A stretch of 6,090 bases of DNA from JBHIFB01 sp046760905. Lineage in GTDB: Bacteria > Gemmatimonadota > CAZMKB01. The notes beneath the pieces were generated by a model. That model was given only the letters and a program-made list of their open reading frames with translations. It was not told the origin of the DNA and ran no database searches. The position numbers and the translations under genes were made by a program. The stretch is taken from contig JBHIFB010000165.1 in the NCBI GenBank assembly GCA_046760905.1, positions 1 to 6,090 of the forward strand, in the 5' to 3' direction. Below, one piece after another: positions 1-5,933 of this stretch (position 1 is the stretch's first letter; each line of letters starts with the position of its first letter).

Positions 1-1
1 G

Positions 2-295
2 AATGTGAGGCAGCTTGAAAACACTATCGAACGGGCGATGGTGCTGACCAACAGCGATGAGATAGACATCGAGGCGCTCCCGGGGGAAATAAAAGGGATC
101 AGCGATGACGGCAAGCTTATATTCAACGGTAATGAGCTCTCTATCAAGAAAGCGACGAGGATTCTTGAGGAGGACCTCATCAGGAAAGCCCTCAAGAAGA
201 CGAAGGGTAACAGAACACATGCTTCGAAGATACTGGAGATAAGCCATAGAGCACTACTATACAAGATCAAGGAATACAACATACAGGATCTCTAA
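2..295 (+). CDS. Sigma-54-dependent NtrC-family regulator, C-terminal fragment (PilR/AtoC-like)
   Basis: This is the 3' end of a gene that begins before the window. The open frame runs in from base 2, and the first residues, NVRQLEN, are the end of the GNVRELEN motif that closes the AAA+ domain of bacterial enhancer-binding proteins, so the GTG at position 5 is not a real start. About 97 residues are visible. First comes the end of the ATPase lid (NVRQLENTIERAMVL), then a linker of about 35 residues, then a Fis-type helix-turn-helix over the last 40 residues with the signature KGNRTHASKILEIS and RALLYKIKEY. Such proteins bind upstream enhancer sites and drive open-complex formation by sigma-54 polymerase, usually after phosphorylation by a partner kinase. 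The receiver or sensor domain is outside the window, so the exact type (PilR, AtoC, ZraR) cannot be read. A sigma-54 promoter in front of the pilin operon at 5883-5898 makes a PilR-like role plausible but unproven. Confidence 0.93.
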   Translation, partial: NVRQLENTIERAMVLTNSDEIDIEALPGEIKGISDDGKLIFNGNELSIKKATRILEEDLIRKALKKTKGNRTHASKILEISHRALLYKIKEYNIQDL

Positions 296-312
296 AAATT
301 AAAAGGTAAATC

Positions 313-361
313 AGCCTCTGCCACTAATCGAGAAGCATCTCTCTTGCGTAGAGGCTTTTTA
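313..361 (+). terminator. Rho-independent terminator after the regulator gene
   Basis: A perfect 7-bp stem, AGCCTCT (313-319) with AGAGGCT (350-356), is followed by a run of T (356-360). The loop of about 30 nt contains a smaller stem, GAGA (330-333) with TCTC (338-341), which would compact it. It starts 18 bp after the stop codon of the regulator and ends about 23 bp before the next start codon, so it should separate the regulator transcript from the secreted-protein gene. The long loop makes it less canonical than a simple hairpin. Confidence 0.7.
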
Positions 362-373
362 TTAGCACACGAT

Positions 374-379
374 GGAGGG
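374..379 (+). promoter_or_regulatory. Ribosome binding site that sets the start at 384
   Basis: GGAGGG lies five to six bases before the ATG at 384. An in-frame ATG at 372 overlaps this site and has no Shine-Dalgarno sequence of its own, so 384 is the better start. Confidence 0.75.
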
Positions 380-383
380 AAAA

Positions 384-2342
384 ATGCAAGGGATTAGATT
401 GAGAAAAGCGTTATTATTCATTCTTTCTTCACTTCTGTCTGGGGTATTTTGTCAAATTTATGGAGAGATTTCGAGCGGAATTCCAGAGAGGTTGAGGATA
501 GAAGAGATCAGGTCATTTGCAAGAGGCTACATGCAAAATGGAAACGAGCGGATTTTCTCGACACCGGTCTATGGTACGGCGGGGGATTGGTACTCAATGG
601 CCTATGATCATGCAATTAGCTGGTCCTCTGATGTGGTACCGGTGGCGATATTCAACACAGATACGCTAGAAATTGATGGCGTGTGCAGGGGGTGGGGATA
701 CAGCTTTCATTCGGAGAGTCTGGATTCGGTATTGTACGTACAGATAATGGACGCCGAAGTGCAATTCGATCAATCCCAGCCTCCCCTTTTCAGCACCCCG
801 ATATCCGGGACCTGGATCGATTCGGACGATGTCCTCCCGCTGGTAGAAGGAAGCGGTGGGAGTGTTTACCGCCAGTCAAATACAGGAGTTTTGATGCAGG
901 CATTCCTTGCTGGACAATTATACGATTCCTGCATCTCAAACAGCTATTTCTGGACGGTTGGTTACACATCGGAAAGCTCCAGCGAACTTGATTTCTTCGT
1001 GAAGGGTACCCAGCCTGTCCTATACGGATACCATTCGGATTGTCAGGGGGATTTGATGGGTGCGGCCTTGGTTTATCAGTATGTCGAGCAGAAATCGCTG
1101 GAATGGGCCGGCGATGCAGGATTGTTCAGCATTGCTAGCCTCGGGACTATAGATGAGACGGGGAAGTCTTCGGCATGGTCTTTCGAGTTTATCTCCTACG
1201 ACCGGGGTAAGAAAAGGCTGTATCATGCCTGCGATGACAGCATCTTCACGAATCGCTCCACTGGTGTCATCGGTGGATGGAGGCCAATGGTCTCATACGG
1301 AGGCTGGATTGATTCAGAAGAGGCTGTTGCAGCCGCTGAAGCAAACGGCGGATCTGATTTCAGAAACGAACACCCGCTTACAAGTGCCAGCGCCGCCATG
1401 CGGAGATCGGTTGTCCTTCCCTTCAACGAACACCTGTGGACTGTCGAGTACGATGATCTGTATGGAGAAAAGCTGTCGGTACTTATTGGTGCTGAATCGG
1501 GTGGATTCAAAGGATCTTTCAATACTAACAGAAACCTTGACTCTCTGTTTACCTCAAACCAGTATCTGTCTGAAGCTCAAGCCGCGGCTTCTACGTGGAG
1601 CGGGGATGCCTCCATGTTCGGGATAGTGAGCGTGAAGCCACTCTCCTTTCCTAGGAAAGGTTCTTCTACGGCATGGGGTTACCTTTATCACTCATCACAG
1701 AGGAATGAATCCATTTCTGTAACGGTGCAGCTGACCACAGGAAGCCCGCGTATAGCAATAGAAACCTTCTCGGATCCATGGCAGACAGGAGAAATAACAG
1801 AGGGATGGCTCGATAGCGACTCTGTACTTATCATCACCGGAGGGGCAGGTGGAGACGGTGTTGGTGGGGGGATAGAGGAACCATCGGTTGAGTCGATAAT
1901 GGCAAAGGGCCTCTTCCCAGAACAACCTGCCCGGACGGTATGGCTCGTGCAGTATCATTCCTCCTGCCAGGCGGGAACATTCTATCTGGATGCCTACACG
2001 GGGGAAATCCTTGATGGAGGTGTCGGAATTCAGGATGAACTGCCACCTCACCTTCCAGAGTCTGTGGAACTCTTGCAAAACTATCCCAATCCTTTCAACC
2101 CATCGACCGTTATACGCTTCAGTGTCAGGGAGTTAGAGGGGGCGAATGTGACGCTAAAAATATACGACCTGCACGGGAGGCTCGTGAGAACGCTAGTCGA
2201 TGGCATGAAAGCGAAAGGGAATCACGTCATCCAGTGGGATGGAAGAAACGATAGAGGAATTAGAGCGAGCTCGGGAATTTATCTTATGAGGCTGAACGCC
2301 GGGAGTACGAGCTCTGTTAGAAAGATGATATTAATTAAGTGA
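384..2342 (+). CDS. Secreted protein with three repeat modules and a FlgD-like/T9SS type A sorting domain
   Basis: From the ATG at 384 the protein has 652 residues; an ATG at 372 would add four (numbers below count from 372). The N-terminus is a Sec signal peptide: basic RLRK, then the hydrophobic stretch ALLFILSSLLSGVF. There is no clear lipobox before Cys27. Residues ~77-550 hold three diverged tandem copies of one module. Each has a Trp-containing start (ISWSSD, LEWAGDAGLF, STWSGDASMF), an aromatic strand (GWGYSFHS, AWSFEFIS, AWGYLYHS), a signature GTWIDSDDVL / GGWIDSEEAV / EGWLDSDSVL, and a closing strand (FWTVGY, LWTVEY, VWLVQY). The third copy ends FYLDAYTGEIL, which recalls the end of PepSY-type domains. 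Residues ~565-656 form a FlgD-like domain with YPNPFNPSTVIRF, KIYDLHGRLVRTL, WDGRNDRG, ASSGIYLMRL and a final RKMILIK. In FCB-group bacteria such domains direct export by type IX secretion and surface attachment. No catalytic motif is visible, so the function is unknown. It is preceded by a terminator and converges on the pilin operon with 8 bp between stop codons. Confidence 0.93.
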   Translation: MQGIRLRKALLFILSSLLSGVFCQIYGEISSGIPERLRIEEIRSFARGYMQNGNERIFSTPVYGTAGDWYSMAYDHAISWSSDVVPVAIFNTDTLEIDGVCRGWGYSFHSESLDSVLYVQIMDAEVQFDQSQPPLFSTPISGTWIDSDDVLPLVEGSGGSVYRQSNTGVLMQAFLAGQLYDSCISNSYFWTVGYTSESSSELDFFVKGTQPVLYGYHSDCQGDLMGAALVYQYVEQKSLEWAGDAGLFSIASLGTIDETGKSSAWSFEFISYDRGKKRLYHACDDSIFTNRSTGVIGGWRPMVSYGGWIDSEEAVAAAEANGGSDFRNEHPLTSASAAMRRSVVLPFNEHLWTVEYDDLYGEKLSVLIGAESGGFKGSFNTNRNLDSLFTSNQYLSEAQAAASTWSGDASMFGIVSVKPLSFPRKGSSTAWGYLYHSSQRNESISVTVQLTTGSPRIAIETFSDPWQTGEITEGWLDSDSVLIITGGAGGDGVGGGIEEPSVESIMAKGLFPEQPARTVWLVQYHSSCQAGTFYLDAYTGEILDGGVGIQDELPPHLPESVELLQNYPNPFNPSTVIRFSVRELEGANVTLKIYDLHGRLVRTLVDGMKAKGNHVIQWDGRNDRGIRASSGIYLMRLNAGSTSSVRKMILIK

Positions 2343-2350
2343 TCGATATC

Positions 2351-3970
2351 CTATGCTCCGTACCAGGAGAGCCGCTGTACGCTGTGAACGAAGGGGGTGC
2401 CTGGAGGAAGTTTTTCGGGATCAAGAAAGTCTGTGTCGAAGGACCAATTCCTCCTCGGTGCCGTGTAATAGTTACCTCCATAGAACCACTGTCCTGTAGC
2501 CAACTGGCTCTCCCAAACGCAGACGAGTGATCCGCGGAACGTGAAAGTCCTTCCACTCCAGTATTCGAGGAATCTCGGGAAGTTCTCTAGTCCACCGTTG
2601 TAATGTCCCCAGGTAGTCTCTGTGTTTCCTGCCATAATCGCACAATTGACAGTCGTGTTGGTGGCAATCCTGTTGGACAGGCTCTTGTCGCTGTTCGAAT
2701 CATCCCAGTTGTTTGAAAGTATGTTGATAGCATCGCAGATGAGACTCGCGGGCTGCTTGTTAACGGTGTTGTAATCTCTCCACACATAAAGAGGATTGTC
2801 CGTGGCTATTGTGAGGCCAGTTGTAGGTAACTTCTGGCCGTTTATGAGTCGTATCACCGCGTCTGCCGCCCCCGGATTCGTTTCTGCCATGGAGATATAG
2901 AGTATACCGTTCTCAGGAGAACGATCGTTATCCATAAGGGCGTCTATGTCAATTTGTGTTGCGGTGAGCCATTTCCCTTCCCTGAAATTGTAGAAAGTGG
3001 CGGTTGTGATGATGCCAGGTTCCAGGTCTATTGGACTGCCCTCACCATCGGTAGCAACGCCATCTACTATCCTCAGATCCGCCTTCCAGTAATATTTTAT
3101 TTCTCTCAGCTCGGGAGGATCGGACTCGCTCCCCCTCTGTATTAGATCGTGGAACTCCACTTCATATGGGATGGGAAGATTCAGCGCTTCGATACCGTGG
3201 GCCTGATCTTCAACCTGTCCTCCCCATGTCTCCAGGGATCTCTCGTACCAGTCAGGATCTGTGCTGTCGAAGGTCATGTTCTGGTATTCTCCCTGATCGT
3301 CTTTAAATCTTACGGTGCCGTTGGGCATGCTGCCGCTGTCTTTTCTCCTGTGATAGATGTGACCTGCAGCAGTAGTCTTACTGTTGTAAGACAGTGTCGA
3401 CCATGTGGCGGTATAGAGATCGCTATTCGTGTGAACCCTTCCCTCGAAGGTCATGCTCGGTCCGGGGAGTATCTCCAGGTCTCCGTCATAGAAGACACCG
3501 AACTGGAAGATTGGTATTAGAAGATTTTCTATCGTCTGCTCGACTTCTTTCCTGGCGCCGGATGGCCCTCTGACTTCTGAACTTATTAGATACGATTGAA
3601 TCAAGGCGACGAGCCCCGCATACGGCCCGGTTGTGATCGACCTCAAATCCGCCTCTCCATCCTTTCCTATCTCGTAATTGGTGAAGGTGAAATTATCGAA
3701 TTCCGGTGGATTCTGGCTCAACTGGGCAAGCTCGCTCTCTGAGGGTATCTGTCCGGCGGAGAGCATGGCACCCAAATCAGCCGTCCCTTTCTCGACCCCG
3801 GCTTCTGCCACGTAGAAGGCTTGCACACCGGATTTGTGATTATATGCTATGCGTATCTCCGTAGTCGTTATAGTGACGGCAGATAGCCCGAGCATAATGA
3901 GTAGAACTGAGACAAGCAACGTGAGGGTCAGTGCGAATCCCCGTTCTTTCGTCCTGAGGTTGTGTTCCAT
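2351..3970 (-). CDS. pilX: Long PilX-type minor pilin, likely tip subunit
   Basis: This 539-residue protein has a class III (prepilin) signal. After a short basic leader ending KERG, cleavage would fall between Gly11 and Phe12, followed by the hydrophobic helix FALTLTLLVSVLLIMLGLSA. The Glu expected at mature position 5 is Leu, as is usual for PilX and for the tip pseudopilin GspK. AFYVAEAGVE at 51-60 is the PilX N-terminal family signature. Classical PilX proteins are about 150-200 residues, whereas this one carries a large soluble body. It includes FYDGDLEILPGPSMTFEGRVHTN (160-182), TAAGHIYHRRKD (200-211), ENFPRFLEYWSGRTFTFRGS (462-481) and a C-terminus with RNWSFDTDFLDPEKLPPGTP (507-526). 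I recognise these blocks from large PilX-like proteins of other bacteria, from memory and not from a search. The ATG at 3970 has AGGAGA 6 bp upstream. The gene is the last of four in the operon, 15 bp after the pilW-like gene. It probably caps or primes the pilus; an adhesive role is inference. Confidence 0.88.
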   Translation of the reverse strand: MEHNLRTKERGFALTLTLLVSVLLIMLGLSAVTITTTEIRIAYNHKSGVQAFYVAEAGVEKGTADLGAMLSAGQIPSESELAQLSQNPPEFDNFTFTNYEIGKDGEADLRSITTGPYAGLVALIQSYLISSEVRGPSGARKEVEQTIENLLIPIFQFGVFYDGDLEILPGPSMTFEGRVHTNSDLYTATWSTLSYNSKTTAAGHIYHRRKDSGSMPNGTVRFKDDQGEYQNMTFDSTDPDWYERSLETWGGQVEDQAHGIEALNLPIPYEVEFHDLIQRGSESDPPELREIKYYWKADLRIVDGVATDGEGSPIDLEPGIITTATFYNFREGKWLTATQIDIDALMDNDRSPENGILYISMAETNPGAADAVIRLINGQKLPTTGLTIATDNPLYVWRDYNTVNKQPASLICDAINILSNNWDDSNSDKSLSNRIATNTTVNCAIMAGNTETTWGHYNGGLENFPRFLEYWSGRTFTFRGSLVCVWESQLATGQWFYGGNYYTAPRRNWSFDTDFLDPEKLPPGTPFVHSVQRLSWYGA

Positions 3971-3985
3971 GTCCGATCTCCTGTT

Positions 3986-4885
3986 TTACCTGTTCAGGTT
4001 TCTGATCTGGATGTCTGAGTGCAAGGTAAGTCTCCTGTATTGATCATTTGTTCCGTATATCGAATGGACTCCGAGATTCCACTGCGGGTCGGGAGTGTTG
4101 GTGCGCGCCACTAAAGTGACTGTGGCCTTTTTGATGGATTCCGGATTCTCCGGATCCGGTAAATCCTTCTCTCCGGTTATCAGGTCATAAACAAGCTGAA
4201 GATTTTCTATGTTATCAGCGACGACTTGAGGATCTCCCTCGTTCTCTTCCAGCATGAGTTTTGGATGTGAGATGTCCGAGCCGTCAATATAGTACTTGCG
4301 GAATGTCACTAACGTCACGCTTGAAGGGGGGATATAAGTGCAGTTGAGCTTCTGATTCTCATTCCAGGGGGGTGACTGATGATGCTGTATAATGTTCTGC
4401 CCATCATCGGAAATATGGGTTATCTGGAACACCTCTGCCGACTTGCCGCATTCCACCGTCTGTCCGGATATGATTGCAATGGCGCCGACGACAAACTCGC
4501 TCGCATCCTCGACCTTGATATCGGCACTCTCGTTGGGCATCGGATCGGACAGCTCGGTCTGCACGTTTGTGAAGCTGGATAGCAAGATCAATGTGTCCGG
4601 CATGTTGTCGCCACCGTCGCCCGGACTCACAGGCACCAGGTAGCCAATGTCGGATTCGACTCCGCCGAACGGCACACCAGCGCCTGCCACCCTGAGGTCC
4701 CTGACGAGCTGGTCCAGCCCCACTCTTGCATTCTGCTGCATATCCACAACCTCTTCCTGTTCTACGAAAACTTTATTATCGGCTTTGAATATCTGAAAGG
4801 CGAAGACTGAGACAGTTACGAAGATCACGAGTGAAATCATAATCTCGGTCAACATAAATCCCGATGATTTCCCTTGCCGAATCAT
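3986..4885 (-). CDS. pilW: PilW-like minor pilin
   Basis: This 299-residue prepilin has the leader MIRQGKSSG, a predicted cleavage between Gly9 and Phe10, and the methylation motif FMLTE with Glu at mature position 5. A transmembrane helix of about 20 residues follows (LTEIMISLVIFVTVSVFAF). Next is the block VVDMQQNARVGLDQLVRDLRVAGAG (47-70), which is typical of PilW and GspJ-type minor pilins. Later DNIENLQLVYDL (224-235) and the ending LTLHSDIQIRNL (287-298) also fit PilW. Two cysteines, C146 and C182, could form a disulfide. The start ATG at 4885 follows GAGAGG at a rather short 3-bp distance. It lies 13 bp after the PilV-like gene and 15 bp before pilX, so co-transcription is very likely. 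In classical systems PilW works with PilV, PilX and FimU in a complex that initiates pilus assembly at the inner membrane and ends up at the tip. Confidence 0.9.
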   Translation of the reverse strand: MIRQGKSSGFMLTEIMISLVIFVTVSVFAFQIFKADNKVFVEQEEVVDMQQNARVGLDQLVRDLRVAGAGVPFGGVESDIGYLVPVSPGDGGDNMPDTLILLSSFTNVQTELSDPMPNESADIKVEDASEFVVGAIAIISGQTVECGKSAEVFQITHISDDGQNIIQHHQSPPWNENQKLNCTYIPPSSVTLVTFRKYYIDGSDISHPKLMLEENEGDPQVVADNIENLQLVYDLITGEKDLPDPENPESIKKATVTLVARTNTPDPQWNLGVHSIYGTNDQYRRLTLHSDIQIRNLNR

Positions 4886-4898
4886 TGTCCTCTCACGA

Positions 4899-5366
4899 TT
4901 ACAGTATATTGTTTCTCATCGTTTCGATTTTCACCTCTCGAACAGTGCCTTCATCGTCGAACCTGACGATTACTTCCATCCTCGAGAGGTTGGAACCATA
5001 TTGAATGTCAATCTGTCCATATCCTCCCGGCAGCTCACTCTGGATCCATTGCCGCCATTCGCCACAGTACGATTGGGCGGGCTCGACCGGGGGTGGTGGG
5101 AGATTGGTGTTGTAATTGTCAAAGTCATTGAGATCGCTGTAGTCCACTTCCATCAACTTCTCTATCATATCTGTCGCCATGTTTGTTGTCTTTGTAAAGA
5201 GCCTGCCCGAGTGGTTGCCATTGATCTCAGACATCATCAGCTTGATTGTCAGAAGCATCACCATCGTGAGGAGTACGAGGGAAAACAGCACCTCGACCAG
5301 AGAGAAACCAGGCTCGTCCGGCAATTTCCTCTGATCTCTTTTTCCTATTGCATATTCAATATTCAA
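4899..5366 (-). CDS. pilV: PilV-like minor pilin with a TTG start
   Basis: This 155-residue prepilin has a leader of 20 residues, a predicted cleavage between Gly20 and Phe21, and the motif FSLVEVLFSLVLLTMVMLL with Glu at mature position 5. The following region (MMSEINGNHSG, TTNMATDMIEKLM) is typical of PilV/GspI, as is the small C-terminal sheet ending VIVRFDDEGTVREVKIETM. A proline cluster, LPPPPVEP, lies at 89-96, and the only cysteine is at 101. The start is TTG at 5364-5366, since no in-frame ATG or GTG occurs before the prepilin motif; GGGAGA lies 4 bp upstream. The reading frame overlaps the end of the FimT-type gene by 11 bp, which suggests translational coupling. The PilV assignment rests on size, motif and its place between a GspH/FimT gene and a PilW gene; a GspI-like pseudopilin is the main alternative. 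Confidence 0.87.
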   Translation of the reverse strand: MNIEYAIGKRDQRKLPDEPGFSLVEVLFSLVLLTMVMLLTIKLMMSEINGNHSGRLFTKTTNMATDMIEKLMEVDYSDLNDFDNYNTNLPPPPVEPAQSYCGEWRQWIQSELPGGYGQIDIQYGSNLSRMEVIVRFDDEGTVREVKIETMRNNIL

Positions 5367-5814
5367 TTGTTCTCCCGGTGGACTGGACCTCTATAGTCCT
5401 GCTCTCACCCGATTTGCCCAGGAGGCTGAAAGAGGTGGGTGAGCTCACTCTTCCCATGTAATCGAACTCTATCGGATCTGGAACCTGCTGGACGATTACA
5501 CCCCACCTCCCGTGATCCTGAGAGAATTGTATCGGATCTCGGGCGGGAGTCCAATTGCCTGAAATGTATTTCTCGATCTGATAGCTCCTCTGAGAGAGGA
5601 AATTTATCCTTACAGCACGGTTTTCTTTCAAAGCAAGATGGCGTGCGAGGCGAAGGTCTGATACGAGGCACCTCGATGCTGTATTGAGTCTGTAATGTGA
5701 GATGCTGCTTATTATACCGGGAAGGGAGATGGTGGCAATCAGACCCATTATGGCCACCACAACCGCCGTCTCGAGAAATGTAACGCCGCGATTACCCCGA
5801 ATCGGATTCGACAT
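5356..5814 (-). CDS. GspH/FimT family minor pilin or pseudopilin
   Basis: This 152-residue prepilin has the short basic leader MSNPIRGNRG, a predicted cleavage between Gly10 and Val11, and the motif VTFLETAVVVAIMGLIATISLP. Glu is at mature position 5 and Pro at mature position 22, as in many type IV pilins; mature residue 1 is Val instead of the usual Phe. The continuation SDLRLARHLALKENRAVRI (52-70) is the typical GspH/FimT block, and the ending RTIEVQSTGRT (139-149) is also characteristic. The ATG at 5814 has GGGAGG 8 bp upstream. It is the first gene of the four-gene operon and lies about 57 bp downstream of the predicted sigma-54 start point. By position it corresponds to FimU/FimT in classical minor-pilin operons and would be one of the proteins that starts filament assembly. 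FimT proteins can bind DNA for uptake in some species, but nothing here shows that for this one. Confidence 0.91.
   Translation of the reverse strand: MSNPIRGNRGVTFLETAVVVAIMGLIATISLPGIISSISHYRLNTASRCLVSDLRLARHLALKENRAVRINFLSQRSYQIEKYISGNWTPARDPIQFSQDHGRWGVIVQQVPDPIEFDYMGRVSSPTSFSLLGKSGESRTIEVQSTGRTIEY
5371..5376 (-). promoter_or_regulatory. Ribosome binding site supporting the TTG start at 5366
   Basis: GGGAGA on the minus strand lies 4 bp before the TTG at 5366-5364, inside the last codons of the preceding FimT-type gene. It supports the TTG start of the PilV-like gene and coupled translation. Confidence 0.6.
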
Positions 5815-5822
5815 GGATATAT

Positions 5823-5828
5823 CCTCCC
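5823..5828 (-). promoter_or_regulatory. Ribosome binding site of the first pilin gene
   Basis: GGGAGG sits 8 bp before the ATG at 5814. Its last two bases are shared with the perfect palindrome GGATATATCC (5815-5824), which directly abuts the start codon. Confidence 0.7.
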
Positions 5829-5846
5829 GGTTCCAGGATTTATTCT

Positions 5847-5862
5847 TATAATGAGTATTATA
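5847..5862. repeat. AT-rich inverted repeat in the operon leader
   Basis: On the minus strand TATAAT-ACTC-ATTATA is a perfect 6-bp inverted repeat with a 4-base spacer. It lies between the predicted transcription start (about 5872) and the ribosome binding site. It could be a weak leader hairpin, an operator half-site pair, or by chance a -10-like TATAAT. The only -35-like partner (TTGCAC, 5882-5887) is 19 bp away, so a sigma-70 promoter is possible but poor. Confidence 0.4.
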
Positions 5863-5882
5863 GTCTCAGCATATCCAAAATG

Positions 5883-5898
5883 TGCAAATATAATGCCA
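5883..5898 (-). promoter_or_regulatory. Sigma-54 (RpoN) promoter of the minor-pilin operon
   Basis: On the minus strand TGGCATTATATTTGCA matches the -24/-12 consensus TGGCAC-N5-TTGCA with exact spacing. The invariant GG (5897-5896) and GC (5885-5884) are both present, and only the CG after TGGCA differs. The predicted start point is near 5872, which gives a leader of about 57 bases to the ATG at 5814. Sigma-54 promoters need an enhancer-binding activator. One of that class is encoded at the left end of the window, and PilR-type activators are known to control pilin genes from such promoters. Confidence 0.8.
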
Positions 5899-5908
5899 CA
5901 TTATTACT

Positions 5909-5933
5909 TCTCCTGGAGATTGTGACGGTCTCC
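5909..5933. repeat. TCTCC/GGAGA repeats upstream of the sigma-54 promoter
   Basis: Read on the plus strand, TCTCC (5909-5913), one base, then GGAGA (5915-5919) form a perfect 11-bp inverted repeat. A second TCTCC follows at 5929-5933, exactly 20 bp from the first. A further GGAGATT at 5982-5988 repeats the GGAGATT at 5915-5921. These lie about 37 to 115 bp upstream of the predicted start point, where an activator could bind, but the motif is short and the role is inference. Confidence 0.35.

Noticed and set aside
5..295. GTG at 5 as the start of a small Fis-like protein
   Set aside because: The frame is open to the window edge, and the first residues are the end of the conserved AAA+ GNVR(E/Q)LEN motif, so the gene is a truncated view of a larger regulator.
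372..383. ATG at 372 as the start of the secreted protein
   Set aside because: It has no upstream Shine-Dalgarno sequence and overlaps the GGAGGG that serves the ATG at 384.
452..452. Cys27 of the secreted protein as a lipoprotein anchor
   Set aside because: The residues before it are G-V-F, which do not fit a lipobox with Leu at -3 and a small residue at -1.
2339..2530. Open frames antisense to the pilX 3' end and others antisense or out of frame within the large genes
   Set aside because: They have no good ribosome binding sites or family motifs and are explained as shadows of the strongly supported secreted-protein and pilin genes.
5847..5887. Sigma-70 promoter TTGCAC-N19-TATAAT for the pilin operon
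   Set aside because: The -10 match is perfect but the -35 is weak and the spacing is two bases too long. The sigma-54 match in the same place is much closer to consensus. It is kept only as an alternative.
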